Positions 16,804-23,915 of a stretch of DNA of 64,000 bases are shown piece after piece. The position numbers and the translations under genes were made by a program. Position 1 is the stretch's first letter, and each line of letters opens with the position of its first letter. Origin of the DNA: Lysinibacter sp. HNR (GTDB taxonomy: Bacteria > Actinomycetota > Actinomycetes > Actinomycetales > Microbacteriaceae); the NCBI RefSeq assembly GCF_029760935.1, contig NZ_CP121684.1, forward strand, positions 2,046,001 to 2,110,000, read 5' to 3'. A model generated the notes under the pieces. The model ran no database searches. It worked only from the letters and a program-made list of their open reading frames with translations, and was not told the origin of the DNA.

Positions 16804-18483
16804 ATGAAGTCTCACCGAGTTCTGGCAGGTTGTATTGTTGCGACCGGGGCACTTTCTTGTGTTGCGTCACCCGCACATGCTGCTGACGTGAATATTCCCG
16901 ATAACAACCTGAAAGCGTGTATTAATAGGGTACTTGGTCAAAGTCCCCAGGCTCCTATTACAGACACTCAAGCGCAGAGCATAAATGTTCTTGACTGCGC
17001 CAGCCAGGGAATTGTAAGTGTTCAAGGGCTCGAATCCTTCATAAACATCGAGGGCCTGTACCTGCTCGATAACCAGATTAGTGATGTGTCTCCGCTATCA
17101 GAACTGCACCAGCTCACGGGCCTGATCCTGAGCAGGAACCAGATTAGTGATGTGTCTCCGCTATCAGAACTGGGCAACCTCACCACCCTGGGGCTGCACA
17201 GGAACCAGATTAGTGATGTGTCTCCGCTATCAGAACTGCACCAGCTCACGGGCCTAATCCTGAGCACGAACCAAATTAGTGACGTGTCTCCGCTATCAGA
17301 ACTGCACCAGCTCACGACCATGGATCTAAGCACGAACCAAATTAGTGACGTGTCTCCGCTATCAGAACTGCACCAGCTCACGATCATGGATCTGAGCACG
17401 AACCAAATTAGTGACGTGTCTCCGCTATCAGAACTGGTAGGTACGATTTTGGCTGAGGGCCAAAATATTGGTTTGCCCCCAATCGCGCAGGGTAATACTC
17501 AGAATAGTCCAGTGATCGGGTTTGGTGGCACGTCTGATGTGCTGCCCGTGGTCTCAAAGACCGGCTCGGCAGAGGTTGCTTCCAATGGGTTGTCTTGGAC
17601 GTATACAGCCATCGGTCGTAATACCCTGACTTGGCACTTGAGAAGCAGTAGATTTATTTTTTCCGGGACGATCACTCAGCGATCAACTTCTCAATTCGTG
17701 AATATTGTCGACAACAACCTGAGATCATGCATTAATGGGATGCTTAGCCAAGAACCCCAGGCTCCTATTACAGACGCTCAAGCGCAAAGCATAAATGTTC
17801 TTGACTGCGCCGGCCAGGGAATTGCAAGTCTTCAAGGGCTCGAATCCTTCATAAACCTCACCACCCTGAACCTGGGCGAGAACCAGATTAGTGACGTTTC
17901 TCCGCTATCAGAACTGGACAGTCTCACTACCCTACACCTGCGCGAGAACCAGATTAGTGACGTTTCTCCGCTATCAGAACTGGTAGGTGCCATTTCGGCT
18001 GAGGGCCAAAATGTTGGTTTGCCACCAATCACGCAGGGTGATACCCAGAATAGTCCAGTGATTGGGTTTAGTGGTAAGTCTGATGTATTGCCAGTGGTTT
18101 CAAAGACCGGTTCCGCAGAGGTTGCTTCTAATGGGTTGTCTTGGACGTATGCAGCAGTCGGTTCTAATACTCTGACTTGGGACTGGGAAAACGGTGACGG
18201 GTCAATTTTTTCCGGGACGATCACTCAGGAATCAATCTCGCCCCCCACTCCTCCAGTTCCCCCCGCTCCTCCAGTTCCCCACCCCAATAATCCCCTGGTA
18301 CCATCCGTGGTGAATCCAGCACAGCCGCGTGGAGGTATCACGGTGAGCGGTCATAAGCACGATGGTACGCTTGCGAGCACAGGTACTTTTGATCTGTCGA
18401 TGCTTAGCTTCTTCAGTGGTGTGCTCACTCTGGCCGGTGCGGTACTATACGGACGTGGTCTGAGAATACGTCGTCAAGTCTAA
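16804..18483 (+). CDS. Secreted leucine-rich-repeat surface protein with LASTG sorting tail
   Basis: 559-residue surface protein. It has an N-terminal signal peptide (cleavage likely after AHA, about residue 26) and two homologous modules, each starting with a D/N-rich cap (DNNL...CIN, QAPITD.QAQSINVLDC) followed by internalin-like 22-residue LRRs of the form NQISDVSPLSEL-x10. The first module has six repeats, the second two. A Pro-rich linker (PPTPPVPPAPPVPHP) precedes a C-terminal LASTG motif, a hydrophobic helix and RIRRQV, the layout of a sortase substrate; LAxTG is the class E sortase form. GGAGAAG precedes the ATG. Probable role is adhesion or protein binding. It lies between two IS3 elements. 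Confidence 0.85.
   Translation: MKSHRVLAGCIVATGALSCVASPAHAADVNIPDNNLKACINRVLGQSPQAPITDTQAQSINVLDCASQGIVSVQGLESFINIEGLYLLDNQISDVSPLSELHQLTGLILSRNQISDVSPLSELGNLTTLGLHRNQISDVSPLSELHQLTGLILSTNQISDVSPLSELHQLTTMDLSTNQISDVSPLSELHQLTIMDLSTNQISDVSPLSELVGTILAEGQNIGLPPIAQGNTQNSPVIGFGGTSDVLPVVSKTGSAEVASNGLSWTYTAIGRNTLTWHLRSSRFIFSGTITQRSTSQFVNIVDNNLRSCINGMLSQEPQAPITDAQAQSINVLDCAGQGIASLQGLESFINLTTLNLGENQISDVSPLSELDSLTTLHLRENQISDVSPLSELVGAISAEGQNVGLPPITQGDTQNSPVIGFSGKSDVLPVVSKTGSAEVASNGLSWTYAAVGSNTLTWDWENGDGSIFSGTITQESISPPTPPVPPAPPVPHPNNPLVPSVVNPAQPRGGITVSGHKHDGTLASTGTFDLSMLSFFSGVLTLAGAVLYGRGLRIRRQV
17071..17436 (+). repeat. Six near-identical 66-bp tandem repeats inside the LRR gene
   Basis: Units begin at 17071, 17137, 17203, 17269, 17335 and 17401, each opening with AACCA(G/A)ATTAGTGA(T/C)GTGTC. 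Differences are mostly silent or confined to the ten variable LRR positions. A second, two-unit array of the same repeat starts at 17881 and 17947. Such identity at DNA level favours copy-number change by recombination or slippage. Confidence 0.9.
17701..18240 (+). repeat. Second copy of the N-terminal/Ig-like module within the LRR gene
   Basis: The stretch from 17701 repeats the module that starts at about 16890: the cap (VDNNL...CIN, QAPITDAQAQSINVLDC), LRRs, then SPVIGF-G-SDVLPVVSKTGSAEVASNGLSWTY. The two copies differ by scattered substitutions and by LRR number (two versus six), indicating an intragenic duplication that later diverged. Confidence 0.8.
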
Positions 18484-18534
18484 ACTTTCATATACACCTG
18501 TGCCTTGCCTCGGCAGTAAGAGATCAGAGCGATG

Positions 18535-18738
18535 CTATGTGTTTTCGGCGGCGCGTCTCCCGCGCGGCTTATTTACTCCTGCGAGCACTGGGGCAAGGGT
18601 GCCGAGTATCGCCGCTACCAGGGATAACCAAAGACCGCTGTGCTCGGCGGTCAGGACACCGATCGCTGTCAGGAACGGTACGAGTACAGCTGCAGCGTCC
18701 TATATCCAGCGGCACACATTGTCTAATGTGATCCACAT
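18535..18738 (-). pseudogene. Holin-like small phage membrane protein with an internal stop
   Basis: Read from ATG 18738, preceded by GGGAGAAAAA, the frame gives 12 codons, a TAG stop at codon 13, then 54 more codons of a typical small phage membrane protein: AAAVLVPFLTAIGVLTAEHSG, a second hydrophobic stretch LWLSLVAAILGTLAPVLAG, and a basic tail NKPRGRRAA. Small two-helix proteins of this type sit in actinophage lysis cassettes. Just upstream, another frame (ending TAA at 18759) encodes a hydrophobic stretch WIHVAGMVIFTSIGGVII, a further remnant. No endolysin gene is visible. Confidence 0.6.
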
Positions 18739-18817
18739 ATTTTTTCTCCCTATCTTGTTTAGCTGAGTACGTGTGTGATGATCACACCGCCTATAGATGT
18801 AAAGATGACCATGCCTG

Positions 18818-18979
18818 CTACATGTATCCAGACCAGCGCTGTACGAGGGCGGAGAGGCGGCGAGTTTCCTCGTCCTGATCCGTGAGTGCCAGGCGCAGGT
18901 GATCGATATCCTCGGTATCACGAGCTTGCTCAGTGATACGGGTTTCGGGTGCCCGTATGCGGGCGCTGTGTGCGTTCAT
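18818..18979 (-). CDS. 53-residue charged helical protein, phage-like
   Basis: Short frame from ATG 18979 encoding a charged, probably coiled-coil peptide (DTEDIDHLRLALTDQDEETRRLSAL). Position directly upstream of the holin-like remnant matches small genes next to actinophage lysis genes. The reading frame is intact, but neighbours are decayed and there is no strong ribosome site, so it may itself be a fragment. Confidence 0.3.
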   Translation of the reverse strand: MNAHSARIRAPETRITEQARDTEDIDHLRLALTDQDEETRRLSALVQRWSGYM

Positions 18980-19102
18980 ACGCTCGTCGACTCAGTCCAG
19001 AGATTCAACTGCTGCTTCTAAACGGTCGAGGCAAGGTCCGGTTTATTGGTCTTGTTTGTAGATGTTGAAGCTTTCTGGGTTTTGTTCCGTCATTGATTTT
19101 CG

Positions 19103-20020
19103 TTACACTCGGGTGCTCACGGGCTGATATATTTCAGGATGGTATGGTGTTTCGACCTCGACCGGGGTACGGTAGCCAAGGGCTTCATAGAGGCATTGGC
19201 TATTCCACCACCACCCATACTCGAGAGTTGCGAGTTCAACTTCCTCGACCGTTTTCCAGGACCCTTGCCTACGAATCAATTCGGCTTTGTAGAGCCCATT
19301 GACGGTCTCTGCTAGAGCGCGTTATCGTAGCTATCACCAACGCTCCCTGTTGAGGAGGGTATTGCTCCGAGTTCGAGCATTCGTTCGGTGTAGACCACAG
19401 ACATGTAATTCGACCCGTGATCCGAGTGGTGCCTGACCCCACCCAAATCACCACCAGTATTCCAAGCAGCCATATCGAGTACCTGTAACGGCAGTGCTTC
19501 TGTTTTCAAGGCCGAAGAGACGCTCCAACCAACAACCTTGCGAGCGAACACGTCAGTGATGAACGTGACATACGCGAACCCAGACCATGTCGCCACATAG
19601 GTGATATCCGCAACCCACAAACACCGAGGAGCGGTCGCAGCGAAGACTCCGTTCACGAGATCACCGGGGAAGCTTTCCGCACGGTCTCTCCTGATAGTAC
19701 GGGATTTCGCGTGGCGAGTGATACCCCAGACTTCCGCGAGACGCATGATTCTCGCGGTCTGATCACGACCGATAACCCACCCTCCACGTTTCAACAAGGC
19801 ATGTATCTCCCGCACTCAGTAGACGCCATAGTTCACAGCGTGGAGCCGACGGATCTCGGGTACCAGCAGTTCATCGCGTAACTGCCGCGCCTACAGCACC
19901 CGCCGTTTCGCTGCCCGGTACCCCTATGAGGTAAGAAACCCACGAACTGCTGCACGCAGGATGCAGCAGAGGAACACAGGCCCCGAAACGATCACGGTAT
20001 TGAGCAATAAACCGGATCAT
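19103..20020 (-). pseudogene. IS3 orfB transposase, frameshifted
   Basis: The main intact stretch (19815-19312) contains the DDE domain: RCLWVADITYVATWSGFAYV with the first Asp, HHSDHGSNYMSV with the second, and TGSVGDSYDNAL. It is then interrupted by a TA insertion giving TAG where AETVNGLYKAELI should follow; that tail, with the catalytic Glu, continues in another frame to TAA near 19103. The N-terminal IRF...GVYG region before 19815 is also broken by stops. Confidence 0.8.
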
Positions 20021-20337
20021 GTCGTTCGTGGCTGGCCTAGCTCCTTCGCGAAAAATATACTCACAGCTTTGAGTACTTCGTTCGCTTTCTTCAATTCCGC
20101 GTTCTCGCGTTTCACGCGCCGGTTTTCTTCAGCGACGTCGGTCGTGGTGCCAGGCTTGCTACCGGTATCGATCTGGGTTTGACGATACCACTTCCTGAGA
20201 GCGTCTGGTGAGACCCCCGCCCCGAAGCCCACCGATATGTCCACTCAATGCGTGAAGGCTAGTATGCTGAGGCATCGCCTCCACGATCATACGCAGCGCC
20301 CGCTCACGGAACGCTGCATCATATTGTTTAGTCATAG
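20017..20337 (-). pseudogene. IS3 orfA, frameshifted
   Basis: Begins MTKQYDAAFRERALRMIVEAM at ATG 20337, the usual start of an IS3-type orfA, and shifts frame near codon 22. It continues in another frame as VGFGAGVSPDALRKWYRQTQIDTG followed by the coiled-coil ENRRVKRENAELKKANEVLKA. A single frameshift in the helix-turn-helix region separates the two parts. Confidence 0.78.
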
Positions 20338-20373
20338 TATTCCTATCACCGGAACAAAACCCAGAACGCTTCA

Positions 20374-21122
20374 CTCCTGAAAACCAGATTCCACACACCG
20401 GACAGACGCCGATAAGTGCTCGTATCAGCGATACAGTACGTTAACGTAAAACAGCCCGCAACCGCACCAGGGGTTGATATTGTACGCAGTATTCTCACGC
20501 AACTACGTCACTGCGACCTTTCGCCGACCAAAACGGACGCCCCCGCCACACCGACTTCTATGAGCATGCGCAGTTTATGTCCACCACGATACTGAATAAT
20601 GGCGAGATTTTTGCCACAGGGTGGCGCCCAATAGAATTCGACACACGAGAAAGGAGTCCCATCCACTTTTTCAATAAAAGAACAATTGCCGTGGGAGAGA
20701 ATGGCAAGCCGCATGTCCAGGACATCCACAAAAGCGAGCAGAGCAAGCGGGGGCTAGTAATCATATGCCCGAGGTTACCGCCATGCCATGAGAAAGAGCG
20801 TAAATTCCACTTCAGAATACGTATTTCCTTCTGGCGTCGGGACGTGAAAGAACCATTCGAATTAACGCAGGGGGTGGTGAGACGCACTCAGAGGCGCTGA
20901 AGTAAATCCCGAAGAACTGTCATAAAGCCGTAGATACACTTCTGGATCGGGAGGCGGACGGAATGGGGGCCCGATATCAGCTTAGGCACTCATCACAGAC
21001 AATCACTACATCGAGCGAAATCGGCTAATTGAGAACCATAGCAAAACTCTGCGGGCAATGCGCACCAGAAAGTGACCGTCATTAATTCGTCAAGTAAAAG
21101 CAAAAAACTCATCCCTTAAACT
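20374..21122. other. 750-bp stretch without a recognised gene, right end of the island
   Basis: Between the IS3 element and the tRNA-Lys terminator I find no supported gene. Overlapping frames run both ways at 20508-20900 (107 codons rightward from 20577, 110 leftward from 20887) but none has a ribosome site or a recognisable motif. Base composition and stop distribution look like decayed coding DNA. No duplicate of the tRNA 3' end was seen. Confidence 0.45.
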
Positions 21123-21145
21123 AAAAACCCCCGGAAAACCGGGGG
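21123..21145 (-). terminator. Terminator after tRNA-Lys
   Basis: Perfect hairpin CCCCCGG-AAAA-CCGGGGG whose minus-strand reading ends in TTTTT, six bases beyond the tRNA 3' end. Strong intrinsic terminator for the leftward tRNA transcript. Confidence 0.9.
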
Positions 21146-21151
21146 CCGTGG

Positions 21152-21224
21152 TGCACCCCCTGGGACTTGAACCCAGAACCCACTGATTAAGAGTCAGTTG
21201 CTCTGCCGATTGAGCTAGAGGTGC
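21152..21224 (-). tRNA. tRNA-Lys (anticodon CTT)
   Basis: 73-base cloverleaf on the minus strand. The acceptor stem is GCACCTC paired with GGGGTGC plus discriminator A; the anticodon stem ACTGA/TCAGT closes the loop CTCTTAA, giving anticodon CTT. The T arm reads GGGTTCAAGTCCC. CCA is not encoded. The accessory island begins directly beyond its 3' end, making this tRNA a plausible past integration site. Confidence 0.95.
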
Positions 21225-21335
21225 GCTTACCTTGCGGACAACAGATAAAACCCTACTACGGAATTATTGCGAGCGCAAAACGATCACTTTTCAGAAGACA
21301 GACAAAAAGCGTTCAAGACAAAAACAGGTTATTGA

Positions 21336-21494
21336 TCACAGTGCGGCGAAGAATATGACCGCGGCCATAACAACCACTAGACCAACGGCCACCCCAGCAA
21401 CCACTTGCAAAAACCCAAATAGAGGAGAACGCCTCTCCTGTTTACGAACGGGAGAAAAAGATTTTCCGGAGCTGGAAATCAAAAAGTTCGTCAT
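21336..21494 (-). CDS. 52-residue single-span membrane protein
   Basis: Short gene starting at ATG 21494 and ending TGA 21336. It encodes a polar, basic first half (SSSGKSFSPVRKQERRSP) and one clear transmembrane helix (VVAGVAVGLVVVMAAVIFF). TATAAT lies exactly six bases upstream of the ATG, a consensus -10 at leaderless spacing, which strongly supports expression. It is divergent from the hisN-like gene and followed by tRNA-Lys. Function unknown. Confidence 0.7.
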   Translation of the reverse strand: MTNFLISSSGKSFSPVRKQERRSPLFGFLQVVAGVAVGLVVVMAAVIFFAAL

Positions 21495-21584
21495 ACCGAA
21501 ATTATACCTCGGTTTTTCCGGAATTGCACCCTCCCACGCAAGTGCAAGACCACACCTTATGACCCTGACCGCTAGGCTAAAGGG

Positions 21585-22406
21585 GTGACAAACCCCTTAA
21601 TAACAGACGATCTCACGCTTGCTCTTACCCTCGCGGAAATTGCTGACGCCATCTCGCTCGCACGGTTTCAAGCACACGACCTGATTATCTCAATAAAACC
21701 CGATCGCTCGCAGGTAACAGACGCCGACAAAGCGGTGGAACGGGCTATCAGCGACCGGCTCCAGCAAGAACGCCCCAACGACAGTATCCTCGGAGAAGAA
21801 TACGGAACGGTTGAAGCAGGTTCACACTCGGCGTCGCCCCGGGCGAGAACGGGCCACCGCCAGTGGGTTATTGATCCCATCGACGGCACAGCCAACTTCA
21901 TGCGGGGAGTCCCGGGGTGGGCAACGCTCATCTCGCTTGAGGTTGATCGGGTTCCTCAGCTCGGTGTCGTGAGCGCCCCCGCCACCGATACACGGTGGTG
22001 GGCAACGCGTGGTGGTGGAGCCTGGAAAGAGGTCGCCGGCGAAGTACCCCAAAGGCTTCGAGTCTCCGCAATCGAACAGCTTGGAGACGCCTGGTTAAGC
22101 TTTCAAAGCCTTGCCCAGTGGGATCAAGCTGGCCACCTGGACACACTCGTCGAGCTGTCACGCAAAACCTGGCGGGATCGAGCGTTTGGTGATTCCTGGT
22201 CTTACATGCTTCTCGCTGAGGGTCTCATCGATATCACCGCCGAGTTTGACGTAAAACCCTACGATCTCTCAGCAGTGGTAACAATTGTTGAGGAGGCCGG
22301 CGGTCGGTTTAGCAGTATCGATGGTTCCCCCGGAGCTTGGCAGGGTAACTCTCTCGCAACAAACGGACTACTTCACAGCCAGGTACTGGAAATTTTTAAT
22401 CGCTAG
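21585..22406 (+). CDS. hisN: Histidinol-phosphatase / inositol-monophosphatase family enzyme
   Basis: Mg-dependent phosphatase of 273 residues. It has the first metal site GEEYG near residue 70, the core motif WVIDPIDGTANF near 105-115, and the C-terminal KPYDLSAVVTIVEEAGG that positions the third metal ligand. Actinobacteria use an IMPase-type HisN for histidine biosynthesis, and this sequence resembles that group more than the second family member at 44.5 kb; the assignment between histidinol phosphate and inositol phosphate is an inference. The start is GTG, with TAGGCT six bases upstream (leaderless spacing). Confidence 0.8.
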   Translation: MTNPLITDDLTLALTLAEIADAISLARFQAHDLIISIKPDRSQVTDADKAVERAISDRLQQERPNDSILGEEYGTVEAGSHSASPRARTGHRQWVIDPIDGTANFMRGVPGWATLISLEVDRVPQLGVVSAPATDTRWWATRGGGAWKEVAGEVPQRLRVSAIEQLGDAWLSFQSLAQWDQAGHLDTLVELSRKTWRDRAFGDSWSYMLLAEGLIDITAEFDVKPYDLSAVVTIVEEAGGRFSSIDGSPGAWQGNSLATNGLLHSQVLEIFNR

Positions 22407-22422
22407 GGTTCACGATAGCGCG

Positions 22423-22929
22423 TTACTTATCTTGAGCGTCACTATTTTTGCCACGATGATACTCAGAGCGACCCTCGGGGTCAATCGATTCCAAAAGGGG
22501 GTCTAACAGACCACTCAATTGCTCAGCCTGCTTACTCGTGAGCGGATCAAACACAATCCGACGAACCTGCTCCACATGGCCGGGAGCCGTTACTCTAATC
22601 TTTTCAAACCCAGAGTCGGTCAAGAATGCATTGGTTGCCCGGCCGTCGGTGGGGCACACCGACCTGGTGACCCAACCCTGCTTTTCAAGCCTACTCACAA
22701 CGTGTGAAAGTCTGGACAGAGATGAGTTTGTTCGAAACGCCAGATTACTCATGAGGAGGCTACGACCGGGAGCCTCTGAGAGCATCGCAAGAACATGATA
22801 CTCAAATTGATTCAGGCCAGCCTCTCTCTTGAGTTGCGCCTCAACCGCACCGGGCATCAGCATGGATAAAGCCGTAAGTTTTAACCACAGCTCACGCTCT
22901 TTTTGATTTAGCCATCGGGTATCGCTCAT
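22423..22929 (-). CDS. MarR-family transcriptional regulator
   Basis: Winged-helix regulator of 168 residues. The DNA-binding region reads LSEAPGRSLLMSNLAFRTNSSLSRLSHVVSRLEKQGWVTR, followed by the wing CPTDGRATNAFLTDSG. I start it at ATG 22929 rather than further upstream because TAATAT lies seven bases before this codon and the extra residues overlap the divergent promoter. It is transcribed away from an NmrA-like reductase, the classic arrangement in which a MarR repressor controls a neighbouring redox or detoxification gene. Confidence 0.88.
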   Translation of the reverse strand: MSDTRWLNQKERELWLKLTALSMLMPGAVEAQLKREAGLNQFEYHVLAMLSEAPGRSLLMSNLAFRTNSSLSRLSHVVSRLEKQGWVTRSVCPTDGRATNAFLTDSGFEKIRVTAPGHVEQVRRIVFDPLTSKQAEQLSGLLDPLLESIDPEGRSEYHRGKNSDAQDK

Positions 22930-22952
22930 ATTTACAATATTACGTGAATTAC

Positions 22953-22981
22953 TTGACGCTTCAAACCATTCAGTATACTTT
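22953..22981 (+). promoter_or_regulatory. Promoter of the NmrA-like oxidoreductase
   Basis: TTGACG at 22953-22958 with TACTTT at 17-base spacing (or TATACT at 15). It lies within the short divergent region beside the leftward MarR start, so a MarR dimer binding here would affect both genes. Confidence 0.5.
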
Positions 22982-23060
22982 TGTGGCACTAGAGAAAAAT
23001 TCACTCCTCGATATAACCCTCTCTCTATCACCACGTATAGATATCTTTAAGGACACGATC

Positions 23061-23915
23061 ATGGGATTCGCAGTCACCGGCGCAACCGGCCAGCTTGGCA
23101 CTCTTGTTATTGCTGAGATCCTCGCCCGCGGGATCCCCGCATCAGAAATCATCGCGCTGGTACGAGACCCAAGGAAAGCCCTTCGCTTACAAGAGCAGGG
23201 GATCACCGTCCGTCAGGCAAACTATACGGACCCGCCCTCGCTAGTCGCAGCGCTTGCTGGAGTAGATCGACTGCTCCTCATCTCCTCTGACGGAATCGGG
23301 CAGCGCCTCGCACAGCATAAAAATGTTATTGATTCAGCTAAAACCAGTGGGGTGAAATTTATTGCCTACACCAGCATCCTGCAGGCTGATACCTCCCAAC
23401 TGACCCTCGCCCCCGAACATAAAGCTACCGAGGAATACCTCGTCTCCTCAGGGGTCACTCACACCCTCCTGCGCAATGGTTGGTACACCGAGAACTACGC
23501 TGGAAATCTCAGCACAGCGCGCCAAACGGGCACTGTTGTTGGGATCACCGGAAATGGAAAAGTGTCGAGCGCATCCCGCTCCGACTACGCGGAGGCGGCA
23601 GCAATCGTCTTGACAGACGCTGTACACGATGGAGCAGTTTTCGAACTCTCGGGCGATGTCGCATGGAGCTATGAAGAACTCGCTGCTGCTCTCAGCAGCG
23701 TTATTGACCGTGAAGTAATTTACCAGCAGGTTTCAACCGAGACCTATACGCAACGCCTCATTGACGCTGGACTAGACCGGGGGGTTGCAGATTTTCTCAC
23801 CCGGCTCGAGTTGGATGCGGCCCAGGGTCTCCTCTCCCTGGTCACGGGTGATCTCAGCCGTTTGATCGGGCGCCCAACAACTCCCCTGCGAGAGGGACTT
23901 GCCCAACTCGTCTAG
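23061..23915 (+). CDS. NmrA-like NAD(P)H-binding oxidoreductase (QorB type)
   Basis: Atypical short-chain dehydrogenase of 284 residues beginning MGFAVTGATGQLGTLV, the Rossmann motif GxxGxxG. Later segments VKFIAYTSILQAD, LLRNGWYTENY and GDVAWSYEELAAALS match the QorB/NmrA group of NADPH-dependent quinone reductases and redox sensors. ATG 23061, with AAGGA nearby, is chosen because it precedes the Rossmann fold directly. Divergent MarR control suggests induction by an electrophile or quinone; this is inference. Confidence 0.85.
   Translation: MGFAVTGATGQLGTLVIAEILARGIPASEIIALVRDPRKALRLQEQGITVRQANYTDPPSLVAALAGVDRLLLISSDGIGQRLAQHKNVIDSAKTSGVKFIAYTSILQADTSQLTLAPEHKATEEYLVSSGVTHTLLRNGWYTENYAGNLSTARQTGTVVGITGNGKVSSASRSDYAEAAAIVLTDAVHDGAVFELSGDVAWSYEELAAALSSVIDREVIYQQVSTETYTQRLIDAGLDRGVADFLTRLELDAAQGLLSLVTGDLSRLIGRPTTPLREGLAQLV

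Larger units (their letters stand above)
19066..20373 (-). mobile_element. IS3-family element (1308 bp) with 23-bp inverted repeats, inactivated
   Basis: Terminal inverted repeats match at 22 of 23 bases: 19067-19089 (GAAGCTTTCTGGGTTTTG...) and 20350-20372 on the opposite strand (GAAGCGTTCTGGG...). With one more base each side, the ends are 5'-TG and CA-3'. Length is normal for IS3. Both orfA and orfB contain frameshifts, so it can move only if supplied in trans. No target duplication is evident. Confidence 0.85.

Noticed and set aside
17071-17436. Regular repeats considered as a CRISPR array
   Set aside because: The 66-bp units are contiguous, in frame and encode leucine-rich repeats; no spacers exist.
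20508-20900. Overlapping 73-110 codon frames on both strands
   Set aside because: None has a start signal or motif; treated as decayed DNA rather than genes.
21152-21224. Duplicate of the tRNA-Lys 3' end as an attachment site
   Set aside because: Reading 10.9-11.5 kb and the island by eye gave no copy; an alignment search is needed for a firm answer.
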